Positions 38,061 to 46,926 of a stretch of DNA of 64,000 nucleotides are shown piece after piece. The position numbers and the translations under genes were made by a program. Every line of letters starts with the position of its first letter. Positions within the stretch are counted from its first letter, which is position 1. The stretch comes from Bradyrhizobium sp. OK095 (lineage in GTDB: Bacteria; Pseudomonadota; Alphaproteobacteria; Rhizobiales; Xanthobacteraceae): NCBI RefSeq assembly GCF_900109945.1, contig NZ_FOBX01000007.1, forward strand, positions 124,001-188,000. Direction: 5' to 3'. The notes beneath the pieces are model-generated. The model was not told the origin of the DNA and made no database searches. It was given only the letters and a program-made list of their open reading frames with translations.

Positions 38061-39155
38061 ATGAACCTTCCCAAAGACGACGCCGCAACCCTGTCGGCGC
38101 GCTGGACCGAGGGCGTGCTGCTCAAGCGCGACGTGTTCTCGACCGTCGAGCGCGGCCGCTTCCGCGGCGATGGCGGCGAGGTCGACGCCGTGCTGCGCCG
38201 GCTCGATGAAGTGCCGTGGTGGTCATTCCTGCTGGCGCGCCATCTGTTCGCGCGCGAGAAGCACGCGCTCGTGCTCGCCAAAGGCCTGAACGTCGGCCCC
38301 GAGCTGCTGTGGGCTGGCCGTCGCGCGCTGGCGCGCGGCTTCGTCGACGGCGTCGCGCTGCATCTGGCAAAACCGCATGGCGACCTCGCCTATTTCCGCT
38401 CGGCCAAGGTGGCGCTGCGCCGGTTGCGCCGCGCCGGCATCTGCCACAACGATCTTGCCAAGGAGCAGAACTGGCTGTTCGGCCGCGACGGCCTCGCCTA
38501 TGTGACCGACTTCCAGCTTGCGGCCTGCTTCAAGCGCCGCGGCCGGCTCTATCGCATCCTCGCCTATGAAGACCTCCGGCATCTGCTCAAGCACAAGCGC
38601 TCCTATGCGCCGGAGGCGCTGACGCCCCGTGAGCGAAAAATCCTGGCCAAAAAGTCCTTCGCCGCGAGCCTGTGGCTTGCGACCGGCAAGAAGGTCTATC
38701 GCGCGATCACGCGCGGCCTGTTCAACTTCACCGACCGCGAGGGCGGTGGCCGCCGGCTGGTCAACGATGCGCCGGTACTGGCGGAACTGATCCGCAAGAA
38801 CCCGGCCGTGCGCGACACCGCCATCGTCGCGTTTGCCGACCGCCGCTCCGGCGTCGGGCTCTACGCCTTCGTCGAGGCGGATCAGGCCACGCTCGAAGGC
38901 CAGCTCCGCAACGAGCTGACCGCTGCGAAAGGTCCAAAACCGCCGGAACACATCCAGGTCGTGCATGCGCTGCCGCGTGACACCAGCGGCAAGCCGCGCA
39001 CCGAGATCCTCCAGCTGGTTGCCATGAACCAGCTCGACCTGATCGAGCCGATGATGAAGAGCGACCAGGACCGCGCCTTCCTCAAGGACATCCTGGAGCA
39101 GCGCAAGAACCTGCGCGACCGCTTCAATTTCGAGGCGGACCTGCCGGCGAGCTGA
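38061..39155 (+). CDS. Kinase-like protein fused to an AMP-ligase C-terminal domain
   Basis: The 364-residue protein starts with a compact Ser/Thr-kinase-like domain: catalytic loop ICHNDLAKEQNWLF (HxDxxKxxN form), then VTDFQLA (the DFG equivalent), roughly residues 20-200. The last 130 residues look like the AMP-binding C-terminal domain of acyl-CoA synthetases (NPAVRDTAIVAFADRRSGVG-like, then LPRDTSGKPRTEIL with the catalytic-type Lys). The adenylate-forming N-terminal domain is absent. Whether it phosphorylates anything is unknown. ATG 38061 follows trmFO by 7 bp. Confidence 0.7.
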   Translation: MNLPKDDAATLSARWTEGVLLKRDVFSTVERGRFRGDGGEVDAVLRRLDEVPWWSFLLARHLFAREKHALVLAKGLNVGPELLWAGRRALARGFVDGVALHLAKPHGDLAYFRSAKVALRRLRRAGICHNDLAKEQNWLFGRDGLAYVTDFQLAACFKRRGRLYRILAYEDLRHLLKHKRSYAPEALTPRERKILAKKSFAASLWLATGKKVYRAITRGLFNFTDREGGGRRLVNDAPVLAELIRKNPAVRDTAIVAFADRRSGVGLYAFVEADQATLEGQLRNELTAAKGPKPPEHIQVVHALPRDTSGKPRTEILQLVAMNQLDLIEPMMKSDQDRAFLKDILEQRKNLRDRFNFEADLPAS

Positions 39156-39221
39156 CGGGCCACGCCTTGAAGCGTCCACATTGGCGATGGAGAAGCGGTC
39201 GCACAAACGCGGGCTGGCGGG

Positions 39222-39809
39222 ATGATGGGCACTCGGGGGACGATAACGCATCGTGTGGCTGGCGGCCTGATCGCCGGCCTTCTGATGCTGGCCGCCGCGC
39301 CCGCCAGGGCAGAATCCCCGGCCGAGCAGATCTCCAGCTTCCGCCTCAAGCACGGTGAAGTCCGCGTCGTCCGCGATTCAACCCTCGACCGCATCGCCAT
39401 GGACCAGGCGAAGGCGATGGCGACGAAGGATGATCTCAGCCACGACGCGCTCGGTCCGTTCAATCGCCGCGTCGCACCGGCCGGCGCCGGCCGCGCCGCC
39501 GAGAACATCGCCTATGGCTACGATAATTTCGAGAAGACGCTGGGTCAGTGGATCGCCTCGTCCGGGCACCGCAAGAACCTGCTGCTGCACAACGCCTCCC
39601 GCGTCGGCATCGCCAGCGCCAAAAATGCCAGCGGCAAGCGCACCTATTGGGCCATGGTGATTGCCGGCGACTACGAGCCCAAAGGCAAGGACAAGGGCAA
39701 AGGCAAGAAGGACGGGGAGCCGCTGGTCGCCGTGAAGCGCGAGGCCGCGCCCACCAGCAAGCCCAAATCCAGCGGCTGCCACATCAAGCTGCTCGGTCTC
39801 TGCATCTGA
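39222..39809 (+). CDS. Secreted CAP/SCP-domain protein
   Basis: The 195-residue product has a Sec signal (LIAGLLMLAAAPARA). A CAP domain follows with SHDALGPFNRRV, AAENIAYGYDN, LGQWIASSGHRKNLLLHN and YWAMVIAGDY; the helical core is shorter than in eukaryotic CAP proteins. The C-terminal tail is Lys/Gly-rich with two Cys (SSGCHIKLLGLCI). Bacterial CAP proteins may bind surface or lipid ligands; role unknown. Confidence 0.8.
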   Translation: MMGTRGTITHRVAGGLIAGLLMLAAAPARAESPAEQISSFRLKHGEVRVVRDSTLDRIAMDQAKAMATKDDLSHDALGPFNRRVAPAGAGRAAENIAYGYDNFEKTLGQWIASSGHRKNLLLHNASRVGIASAKNASGKRTYWAMVIAGDYEPKGKDKGKGKKDGEPLVAVKREAAPTSKPKSSGCHIKLLGLCI

Positions 39810-39873
39810 TTGCTGCCGGACATCTTGTTCGCATTCCTCAACGCGTCTAATTCATGCGCAGAGATCGCGATAG

Positions 39874-41064
39874 ATGGAGGCGTTGTTGATCAACATCGAC
39901 CAAATTCGTGCCGACACGCCGGCCGCCTCCCGACTCGCATATCTCCACAATGCGGGCGCCGCTCTCATGCCGACGCCCGTCGTCACGGCGATGAAAGGGC
40001 ATATCGATCTGGAGAGCGAGATCGGCGGTTACGCCGCTGCCGACCACGAGTCCGATCGCCTTGAAGCGGTCTACGGCTCCGTGGCCCGCCTGCTCAATGC
40101 CGCGCCCGACGAGATCGCACTGATGGAGAACGCGACGATCGCCTGGCAGATGGCGTTCTACGCGCTTCCGTTTCGCAAGGGTGACCGCATTCTGACCGCC
40201 GAGGCGGAATACGCCGCCAACTATGTCGCCTTTCTTCAGGCCGCCAAACGTACAGGTGCGATCATCGACGTGGTGCCGAGCGATGCCAGTGGCGAGCTTG
40301 ACGTTCACGCGCTCGAACGCATGATCGACGAGCGCGTCAAACTGATCGCCATCACCTGGGTTCCGACCAATGGCGGGCTGGTCAATCCCGCAGCCGCCGT
40401 CGGCAAGATCGCGCGTGCGCACGGCATTCCCTATCTGCTCGACGCCTGCCAGGCGGTCGGCCAGATGGAGGTCGACGTCGAAGCGGTCGGCTGTGACATG
40501 TTATCGGCCACGGGGCGCAAATTCCTCCGCGGCCCGCGCGGGACCGGCTTCCTCTATGTCCGCCGACCGCTGCTGCAACAACTCGAGCCGCCCATGATCG
40601 ACCATTTTGCTGCGCCCTGGGTCTCGCGGGACGCCTATCAACTACGCGACGACGCCCGCCGTTTCGAGACCTGGGAGAACAATTACGCAGCCCGGCTTGG
40701 TCTCGGCGTCGCTGTCGATTATGCCCTCGCGATCGGCCTCGATCCAATCGAACAGCGCTGCCGCTTGCTTGCAGACCGTCTTCGCAACGGCCTCGCCGCC
40801 ATTCGCGGCGTCACCATTCGTGACCTCGGCCGCGCGCCGGGCGCCATCATCAGCTTCACGATGGACGGGTATGAGGCGAAGGCCATCGTCAGCAGTGCCG
40901 CTGCGGCCGGCATTACGATCGGCGCGTCAGATCCCGCAAGCACCCGCATCGATGCCGAAGTCCGCGCATTGCCACCGGTCGTGCGGGCATCGCCGCACTA
41001 CTACAATACGGAGGCCGACATCGACCGGCTGATCGGCCATATCGGGGGCTTGGCGCCGCTATAG
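39874..41064 (+). CDS. PLP-dependent aminotransferase class V
   Basis: The 396-residue protein is a fold-type I enzyme of the class V family (cysteine desulfurase, isopenicillin epimerase or EgtE-like). The N-terminal YLHNAGAALMPTPV, the WVPTNGGLVNP stretch, YLLDACQAVGQ and the PLP Lys in SATGRKFLRGPRGTGFLYV are visible. Substrate not determined. ATG 39874 starts the frame, but GGAGG at 39876-39880 with TTG 39886 five bases later could be the true start. Confidence 0.8.
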   Translation: MEALLINIDQIRADTPAASRLAYLHNAGAALMPTPVVTAMKGHIDLESEIGGYAAADHESDRLEAVYGSVARLLNAAPDEIALMENATIAWQMAFYALPFRKGDRILTAEAEYAANYVAFLQAAKRTGAIIDVVPSDASGELDVHALERMIDERVKLIAITWVPTNGGLVNPAAAVGKIARAHGIPYLLDACQAVGQMEVDVEAVGCDMLSATGRKFLRGPRGTGFLYVRRPLLQQLEPPMIDHFAAPWVSRDAYQLRDDARRFETWENNYAARLGLGVAVDYALAIGLDPIEQRCRLLADRLRNGLAAIRGVTIRDLGRAPGAIISFTMDGYEAKAIVSSAAAAGITIGASDPASTRIDAEVRALPPVVRASPHYYNTEADIDRLIGHIGGLAPL

Positions 41065-41077
41065 CGACCTGAGCCAC

Positions 41078-42322
41078 TCATGTGCAGCGCGCGCTCAATC
41101 CGGATGCGCTGAGCTTGGCCATGACCTCGTCGAGATGCGCGCTGTCGCGGGTCTCGATGACGAGTTGCAGCAACGTTGCCTTGGCGGGCAGGTCGGAGAA
41201 GGTCCGCTGATGCGAGACCTCGATAATGTTGGCGCCCGCCTCGGCGAGCAGCGATGCGACGGCAGCCAATTGGCCGGGCCGGTCGGGGATGTCGAGCGAC
41301 AGCTGCGTCAGCCGTCCCTCACGCGCAAGCTCGCGCGTGAGCACGGAGGCAATCAGTCGCGTGTCGATGTTGCCGCCGCTCAGGACGAGGCCGACCTTCT
41401 GGCCGGCGAAGCGGGAAGGATCGGACATCAGCGCTGCGAGGCCGGCGGCACCGGCGCCCTCGACGACGGTCTTCTCGATCGAGATCAGGGTCGCGAGCGC
41501 GCGTTCGAGCTCGGCTTCATTGACCAGCGCAATGTCGTCGACGAGGCGGCGGACGATTTCGGTGGTGATCTTGCCCGGCGATTTCACCGCGATGCCTTCG
41601 GCGAGCGTATCGCCGCGCGCCGGCAGATTGCCACCATGGACGGCATTGTACATCGAGGGATAGAGCCAGGCCTCGACGCCCAGAATCCGCAGTGACGGCT
41701 TGATCGATTTGGCGGCAATGCTGATGCCGCTGATGAGGCCGCCGCCACCGATTGGGACGATCAGCGTGTCGAGTTCCGGCACGGCCTTCATCATCTCCAG
41801 CCCGATGGTGCCCTGTCCTGCGATGACAAGCGGATCATCGTAGGGATGGACGAAGATCATGCTACGGGCTTCGCCGTGGCTGCGCGCATAGGCGGCCGCC
41901 TCCTCCAGCGTCGCGCCCGTCACCACGACCTCGGCACCGTGGTGCCTGGTATTCTCGACCTTCACCATGGGCGTGCCGACCGGCATCACGATGGTGGCGG
42001 GGATGCCGAGCCGCTTGGCGTGATAGGCAACGCCTTGCGCGTGGTTGCCCGCCGACATCGCGACGACGCCACGCGCACGCTCCTCGGCCGTCAGCGCGGT
42101 GAGGCGGTTGAGCGCACCGCGCTCCTTGAACGAGGAGGTGAACTGGAGGTTCTCGAATTTCAGCCAGACATCGCAGCCGCAGATGTTGCTCAGCGTGCGG
42201 CTGTAGCTACAGGGCGTCTCGACGACCGCGCCGCGAATGGTGTCGGCGGCGGCATGAATGTCGCGAGGCGCGACCGGCAAGCCGCTGAGATCGGACGACA
42301 TGCTTTGGGACAACTCAGCCAT
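41078..42322 (-). CDS. ilvA: Threonine ammonia-lyase
   Basis: This PLP enzyme deaminates threonine to 2-oxobutyrate, the first step of isoleucine synthesis. The 414-residue protein has the PLP Lys in SSFKERGALNRL, SAGNHAQGVAYHAKRLG, VPIGGGGLISG, and a single ACT domain at the C-terminus (SLDIPDRPGQLAAVASLL). Length fits the short form with one ACT domain, as in tdcB-like/IlvA of many alphaproteobacteria. ATG 42322 was preferred over 42364. It follows the phytoene-synthase-like gene by 45 bp. Confidence 0.92.
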   Translation of the reverse strand: MAELSQSMSSDLSGLPVAPRDIHAAADTIRGAVVETPCSYSRTLSNICGCDVWLKFENLQFTSSFKERGALNRLTALTAEERARGVVAMSAGNHAQGVAYHAKRLGIPATIVMPVGTPMVKVENTRHHGAEVVVTGATLEEAAAYARSHGEARSMIFVHPYDDPLVIAGQGTIGLEMMKAVPELDTLIVPIGGGGLISGISIAAKSIKPSLRILGVEAWLYPSMYNAVHGGNLPARGDTLAEGIAVKSPGKITTEIVRRLVDDIALVNEAELERALATLISIEKTVVEGAGAAGLAALMSDPSRFAGQKVGLVLSGGNIDTRLIASVLTRELAREGRLTQLSLDIPDRPGQLAAVASLLAEAGANIIEVSHQRTFSDLPAKATLLQLVIETRDSAHLDEVMAKLSASGLSARCT

Positions 42323-42367
42323 AGGACAGCATAGAGCATTTGCCCGGCTCGGGCGATAAGCCAACTG

Positions 42368-43231
42368 CTATTTGGTAAATTCCCGCGATCGTGAAGCCCG
42401 CCACAGCGTCCACAGCGTCCGCAGCCGCGACGAAGGCTGCGGCGCAAACGGATTGCGGCCGGGTTGCGACAAGCGCTTGAGGTCGGCCTGCGCCTGTGCG
42501 AGCGGCAGAAACGCGGGACGCACCGATGCCGGCACCTCCGCCAGCAGCGACAAGGCTGTGGTCAAATGCTGCTGCGCCTCGCCCGCGAGCTGCTCCAGCA
42601 CGGCGCGCAGGTTCGGCGTCTCATTGCCAGAGAACAAATCCTCCATCTGGCAACCATGGTTCGCCAGCACCTGCTGCGGCAGGAACAGCTGCCGATGCGC
42701 GGCATCGCGCGGCAGATTGGCGATCACCTGCACGATGCCCTGTGCCAGCCCGGCATGACGGGCAAGATGCTCGACCGCCTCCGACGGCGGCGCCATGATC
42801 CGGGCCGCCAAGCCGAACAACGCCGAGGACGTCGCGGCCAGATAGCCCTCCAGCGCCGTCAGCGTCGGCATCGGGTCGTTGTAGAGGTCGAACTGATGCT
42901 CATCGACCAGCAGCGACAGCGGCTCGACCGGCAGGCCGAAATCGCGCACCGCACGCAGCAGCTCGGCCGCGACCGGATTACCCTCGGCGCTGCCATGGAC
43001 GAGGCCCGAGAACAGGTCGGTCCACCATTGAAAGCGGATCTCGCCGGGCAAGGGCTGGCTGACCTGATCGCGGACGCGGACGATCTCGACATTGAAGGCA
43101 TAAAGCGCCAGCAGCGCACGGCGCTCGGCGGCGGGCGCGAACAACGTCGCGGCATAGCGCGGAAAATCGTGGCCGCGCACGAGGTCGGCGCAGAAGGTCA
43201 CGGTATCGGGCGGCGGCGCAGCGCTGCTCAT
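42368..43231 (-). CDS. Phytoene/squalene synthase-like protein, NDUFAF6 type
   Basis: The 287-residue protein has the isoprenoid synthase fold, seen in RRALLALYAFNVEIVRVRD and FQWWTDLFSG. In place of the first DxxxD metal motif it has DQVSQ, so it probably does not make phytoene. This pattern matches NDUFAF6, a mitochondrial complex I assembly factor descended from the same family. It overlaps the Mth938-like gene (start 4 bp before that stop), an NDUFAF3 relative, downstream of secF. Role in complex I assembly is an inference. Confidence 0.7.
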   Translation of the reverse strand: MSSAAPPPDTVTFCADLVRGHDFPRYAATLFAPAAERRALLALYAFNVEIVRVRDQVSQPLPGEIRFQWWTDLFSGLVHGSAEGNPVAAELLRAVRDFGLPVEPLSLLVDEHQFDLYNDPMPTLTALEGYLAATSSALFGLAARIMAPPSEAVEHLARHAGLAQGIVQVIANLPRDAAHRQLFLPQQVLANHGCQMEDLFSGNETPNLRAVLEQLAGEAQQHLTTALSLLAEVPASVRPAFLPLAQAQADLKRLSQPGRNPFAPQPSSRLRTLWTLWRASRSREFTK

Positions 43232-43611
43232 GGCACGGCGATCAGCGCGGCAGCGACGCGGCGCCGTTCGCCGATCATGATGTTGTAGGTGCGCACTGCG
43301 GGACCGGTCTGCATCGTGTCCAGCACCACCCTCACCGCCTTCAGCGCCTGCCGCAGCTGCGGCGGCGGCAGCCAGAGCCCGGTTCCGGTGCCGACGAGGA
43401 GCGTGTCAATGCTGTTCGCAGCCGTGAACACCCGGTCCAGCGAATAGCGGTCGATCTTGGTCGGATCGGTCACGTCCCAAGCCCAGATCGCGTCGGGCAG
43501 GCACAGCAGCGATCCCCGATGCGACATGCCTGCGAAGGCAAAACCGCCCTTGCCGTAGGCCTCGATCGGCGCCGAGCGCGGGAAATGCGGTGCGTTGGGA
43601 TCGCCGGCCAT
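43228..43611 (-). CDS. Mth938-like (NDUFAF3-type) protein
   Basis: The 127-residue protein has the Mth938/DUF498 pattern PRSAPIEAYGKGGFAFAGMSHRGSLLCLPDAIWAW-like, then DTLLVGTGTGLWLPPPQLRQAL and MQTGPAVRTYNIMIGE. The same fold is found in NDUFAF3, a mitochondrial complex I assembly factor, and alphaproteobacterial copies often lie near secF. It lies 61 bp after secF and overlaps the next gene by 4 bp. Confidence 0.75.
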   Translation of the reverse strand: MAGDPNAPHFPRSAPIEAYGKGGFAFAGMSHRGSLLCLPDAIWAWDVTDPTKIDRYSLDRVFTAANSIDTLLVGTGTGLWLPPPQLRQALKAVRVVLDTMQTGPAVRTYNIMIGERRRVAAALIAVP

Positions 43612-43672
43612 CAGTTTCGTCCGAATGAGCTCAATGCCCTCGCAAACGCATGCGAGGGCAATGCGGTTCGGA

Positions 43673-44704
43673 TCATGCCTTTTTTTTCTTCGCCGGCGTA
43701 GCCGTATCGGGCGCGTCCTCGCGATGTTCGCCGACGCCGAGATAGATCAGGATCGGCGCCGCGATGAAGATCGAGGTGTAGGTGCCGACCAGCACCACGC
43801 CGAACATCATCACCGCCGTGAAGCTGTGGATGGCATGACCACCGAACAGCAGCAGCGCGAGCAAGGCCAGCGTCACGGTGAAGTGGGTGATGATCGAACG
43901 CGACAGCGTCGAGTTGATGGACTCGTTGAGCAGCTGCGGCATCGGCATCTTCTTGTAGCGCCGCAGCATTTCACGGATGCGGTCGTAGATGACGACGGTG
44001 TCGTTGAGCGAATAGCCGAGAATGGTCAGGAGTGCCGCGATGCTGGTGAGGTCGAAATCCACCTGGCTCACCGACATGAAGCCGATCGTCAGCACGATGT
44101 CGTGCACGTTGGCGATCATGGCGCCGAGCGCGAATTGCCATTCGAAGCGGAACCAGAGATAGATCAGGATCGATACGATCGCGAGCATCAGGCCAAGCAT
44201 GCCGTACGCCAGCAATTCGCCGGCGACGCGCGGACCGAGCACCTCGACGCGACGATAGTCGACGGAATCGCCAAGCGCGGTGCGCACTTTCTGCACCGCC
44301 TCCTGCTGCGCCTTGTCGCCGCCGGGCTGTTCGGCAACGCGGATCAGGACATTCAGGACATCCGCGGGACCGCCGCCGAACTGCTGCAACTGCACCTCGC
44401 CGAGGCCGAGCGTGCTCAGGGTTGCGCGCATCGACGCAATGTCGGTGCCGCCGGACTTGGCCTGCACCTCGAGCAGCGTGCCGCCCTTGAAGTCGATACC
44501 GAGATTCAGGCCGTGGGTGAAGAACAGCGTGATGGCGATGATCGACAGCAGCGCCGAGATCGGGAAGCTGATGCGCCGGAAGCGCGTGAAGTCGAAATGC
44601 GTATCGTCCGGGACGATGCGCAGCGAGGGCAGCAAGCCTAGGGCCGCGACCACGGTGAGAACGGCGATGAGGACGCCGAGCCCGATGAGAACGGTGTGAG
44701 TCAC
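43673..44704 (-). CDS. secF: Preprotein translocase subunit SecF
   Basis: The 343-residue membrane protein works with SecD to pull proteins through SecYEG with the proton gradient. It has the first helix, a short periplasmic domain (G-I-D-F-K-G-G-T-L-L-E-V), and the five-helix RND half with DIVLTIGFMSV, YSLNDTVVIYDRIREML and STLSRSI. Ends KKKKA, as is common. It follows secD by 10 bp. Confidence 0.95.
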   Translation of the reverse strand: MTHTVLIGLGVLIAVLTVVAALGLLPSLRIVPDDTHFDFTRFRRISFPISALLSIIAITLFFTHGLNLGIDFKGGTLLEVQAKSGGTDIASMRATLSTLGLGEVQLQQFGGGPADVLNVLIRVAEQPGGDKAQQEAVQKVRTALGDSVDYRRVEVLGPRVAGELLAYGMLGLMLAIVSILIYLWFRFEWQFALGAMIANVHDIVLTIGFMSVSQVDFDLTSIAALLTILGYSLNDTVVIYDRIREMLRRYKKMPMPQLLNESINSTLSRSIITHFTVTLALLALLLFGGHAIHSFTAVMMFGVVLVGTYTSIFIAAPILIYLGVGEHREDAPDTATPAKKKKA

Positions 44705-44714
44705 AATCAGGCTC

Positions 44715-46319
44715 CTAGATCGGCACGCTCTGCGGCCGCTTCCACCGCACCCACCCGGCGACGATCAGCCGGGTCATGGTGAAGGCGGTGAACACCGTGG
44801 TGATGATGCCGATACCGAGCGTCACGGCGAAGCCGCGCACCGGGCCGGTGCCGATGTAAAACAACACCGCGGCGGCAATGAAGGTCGTGATGTTGGAATC
44901 GAGGATGGTCGCGAGCGCCCGCTTGAAGCCGGCATCGATCGCCGAGATCGCGTTGCGGCCGCCGCGCAGCTCCTCACGGATGCGCTCGTAGATCAGCACG
45001 TTGGAATCGACCGCGATGCCGACGGTGAGCACGATGCCGGCGATGCCGGGCAGCGTCAACGTGGCGTTGAGCAGCGACAGCAGGCCGAAGATCATGGCGA
45101 CGTTAATGGCCACCGCGATGTTGGCAAACACGCCGAACAGCCGGTAGGTCAAGAGCATGAACACGATGACCAGGATCGAGCCGACATAAGCCGCAAGCTC
45201 GCCCTGCTCGATCGAATCCTGGCCGAGGCCCGGACCGACGGTGCGCTCCTCGACCACCGTGAGCGGCGCCGGCAGCGCGCCGGCGCGCATCAGGATCGCG
45301 AGATCGTTGGCGGACTGGACCGTGAAGCTGCCCGAGATCTGTCCCTGCCCGCCCGTGATGGGCTCGTTGATCCTGGGCGCGGAGATCACCTTGTTGTCGA
45401 GCACGATCGCGAAGGGCAACCCAACATTCTCTTGTGTGGCCTGCGCGAACTTGCGCGCGCCAGACGTATTGAACTTGAAGCTGACGACCGGCTCACTCGT
45501 ACGCTGGTCGAAGGTCGCCTGAGCATCGATCAAATCGCCGCCCGCAACCAGCACCTGCTTCTTGACCACGTAGCCGGGCGGCGGCGGCACGGCGGCCGGC
45601 AGGAACTCGGAGTCCGGCGGCAAGCCGCCCTGCTGCGCTTGGTCCGCCGGCACCGAGGGATCGACCATGCGGAATTCCATCTTCGCGGTCTCGCCGAGCA
45701 GCTTCTTCAGGCGGGTCGGATCCTGAAGACCGGGGACCTGGACCAGGATGCGGTCGTTGCCCTGGCGCTGGATGACAGGCTCGACCGTGCCGAGCTCGTT
45801 GACGCGGCGCTCGACGATCTGGATCGACTGCTCGATGGTCTTGCGCATGCGCTCGATCATCGCGGCCTGCGGGACGGTCAGGCGGATCACGCCGCCGCCG
45901 GCATCGGTCACCTCGAGGTCGCGCTGACCGCTGGATCCCACCAGTCCGCCGAGCGGCTGGGCCAACTCGCGCAGCTTGGCGAGCGCCGGCTGAAAATCGG
46001 TGTCCTTGGTGATGCGAACCTCGGCCGCGTCGTTGCGCACGGTTACGCCGCCGGTGAAGCCGATTTTGGCATCACGCAGCGTTCGGCGAACGTCGTCGCG
46101 GACCTGGTCCAGCCGCTCCTTCTTCACATAGGCGGAGTCGACCTCGAGCAGCAGATAGGAGCCGCCCTGGAGGTCGAGGCCGAGCACGAGCCGGCGCTGC
46201 GCCCAGGAGGGCCAGGTCTTGACCTGCGCCTCGGGGAAAAAGTTCGGGACCGCGCAGAGGCACACGATCAGCGCCGTCAGGATAATCCCGAGCGCCTTCC
46301 ACCGCGTGAAATACAACAT
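44715..46319 (-). CDS. secD: Preprotein translocase subunit SecD
   Basis: The 534-residue protein has a single N-terminal helix, then GLDLQGGSYLLLEV, a large periplasmic domain (VQVPGLQDPTRLKKLLG, and GRPVVSFKF-like), and the C-terminal membrane part with VLTVGIAVDSNVLIYERIRE and LDSNITTFIAAAVLFYIGTG. Length is normal for alphaproteobacterial SecD. It lies between yajC and secF on the same strand. Confidence 0.95.
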   Translation of the reverse strand: MLYFTRWKALGIILTALIVCLCAVPNFFPEAQVKTWPSWAQRRLVLGLDLQGGSYLLLEVDSAYVKKERLDQVRDDVRRTLRDAKIGFTGGVTVRNDAAEVRITKDTDFQPALAKLRELAQPLGGLVGSSGQRDLEVTDAGGGVIRLTVPQAAMIERMRKTIEQSIQIVERRVNELGTVEPVIQRQGNDRILVQVPGLQDPTRLKKLLGETAKMEFRMVDPSVPADQAQQGGLPPDSEFLPAAVPPPPGYVVKKQVLVAGGDLIDAQATFDQRTSEPVVSFKFNTSGARKFAQATQENVGLPFAIVLDNKVISAPRINEPITGGQGQISGSFTVQSANDLAILMRAGALPAPLTVVEERTVGPGLGQDSIEQGELAAYVGSILVIVFMLLTYRLFGVFANIAVAINVAMIFGLLSLLNATLTLPGIAGIVLTVGIAVDSNVLIYERIREELRGGRNAISAIDAGFKRALATILDSNITTFIAAAVLFYIGTGPVRGFAVTLGIGIITTVFTAFTMTRLIVAGWVRWKRPQSVPI

Positions 46320-46366
46320 CGACTGGACCTGTCAGATCAGGAGACTGGAGAGACTCGCGGAAGCAC

Positions 46367-46744
46367 TCACTTCGACGCGGCGTCGTCCTTGGCGGTTTCC
46401 TTGGCGCTATCCTTGGATTCCTTGGCCGGCTCGCCCTTGGCGCGCACGCCGGAGACCATCGAACGCATCTGCCGCACGCGCACGCCGTCGGCAATCTCGA
46501 ACTCGATCTGGTCGTCGTCGACGACCTTGGTGACCTTGCCGACGAGGCCGCCCGTGGTCACCACGGTGTCGCCGCGGCGGATGTTCTTCACGAGATCGGC
46601 GTGGTCCTTCACCTTCTTCTGCTGCGGACGCAGAATCAGGAAGTACATGATCACGAAGATCAGGGCGAACGGCAGCAGCGACATCAACATGCTGTTGGTG
46701 TCGCCGGCGCCCGCGGCCTGGGCATACGCAGGGGTAATGAACAT
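46367..46744 (-). CDS. yajC: Preprotein translocase accessory protein YajC
   Basis: The 125-residue product has one transmembrane helix (LLPFALIFVIMYFLILRPQQ) followed by the YajC domain (KKVKDHADLVKNIRRGDTVVTTGGLVGKV), and an acidic/Lys tail ending DDAASK. YajC joins SecDF to the holo-translocon. ATG 46744 is the family start; the frame runs open to 47005 over a region of no coding character. Confidence 0.92.
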   Translation of the reverse strand: MFITPAYAQAAGAGDTNSMLMSLLPFALIFVIMYFLILRPQQKKVKDHADLVKNIRRGDTVVTTGGLVGKVTKVVDDDQIEFEIADGVRVRQMRSMVSGVRAKGEPAKESKDSAKETAKDDAASK

Positions 46745-46926
46745 TCGGACGGTCCTCGTGGAAACGGGGGAAAGCCGGTCAGGGCCTCGAAGGCGACCGG
46801 TTCGGTCAAATTCGCGCGGACTATAGCGGCCATTGCCCCAATTGCAACGCTGCCAGACCGTCGATTTGGCCACCTTGCGGCGCGCCCTCAGGCCCGATAA
46901 AGGCTGCATTCTCAGGAACTTCGGAC

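Noticed and set aside
42368..43231. Carotenoid or hopanoid pathway gene
   Set aside because: The first DxxxD motif is absent and no other terpene gene is near; an NDUFAF6-like role fits better.
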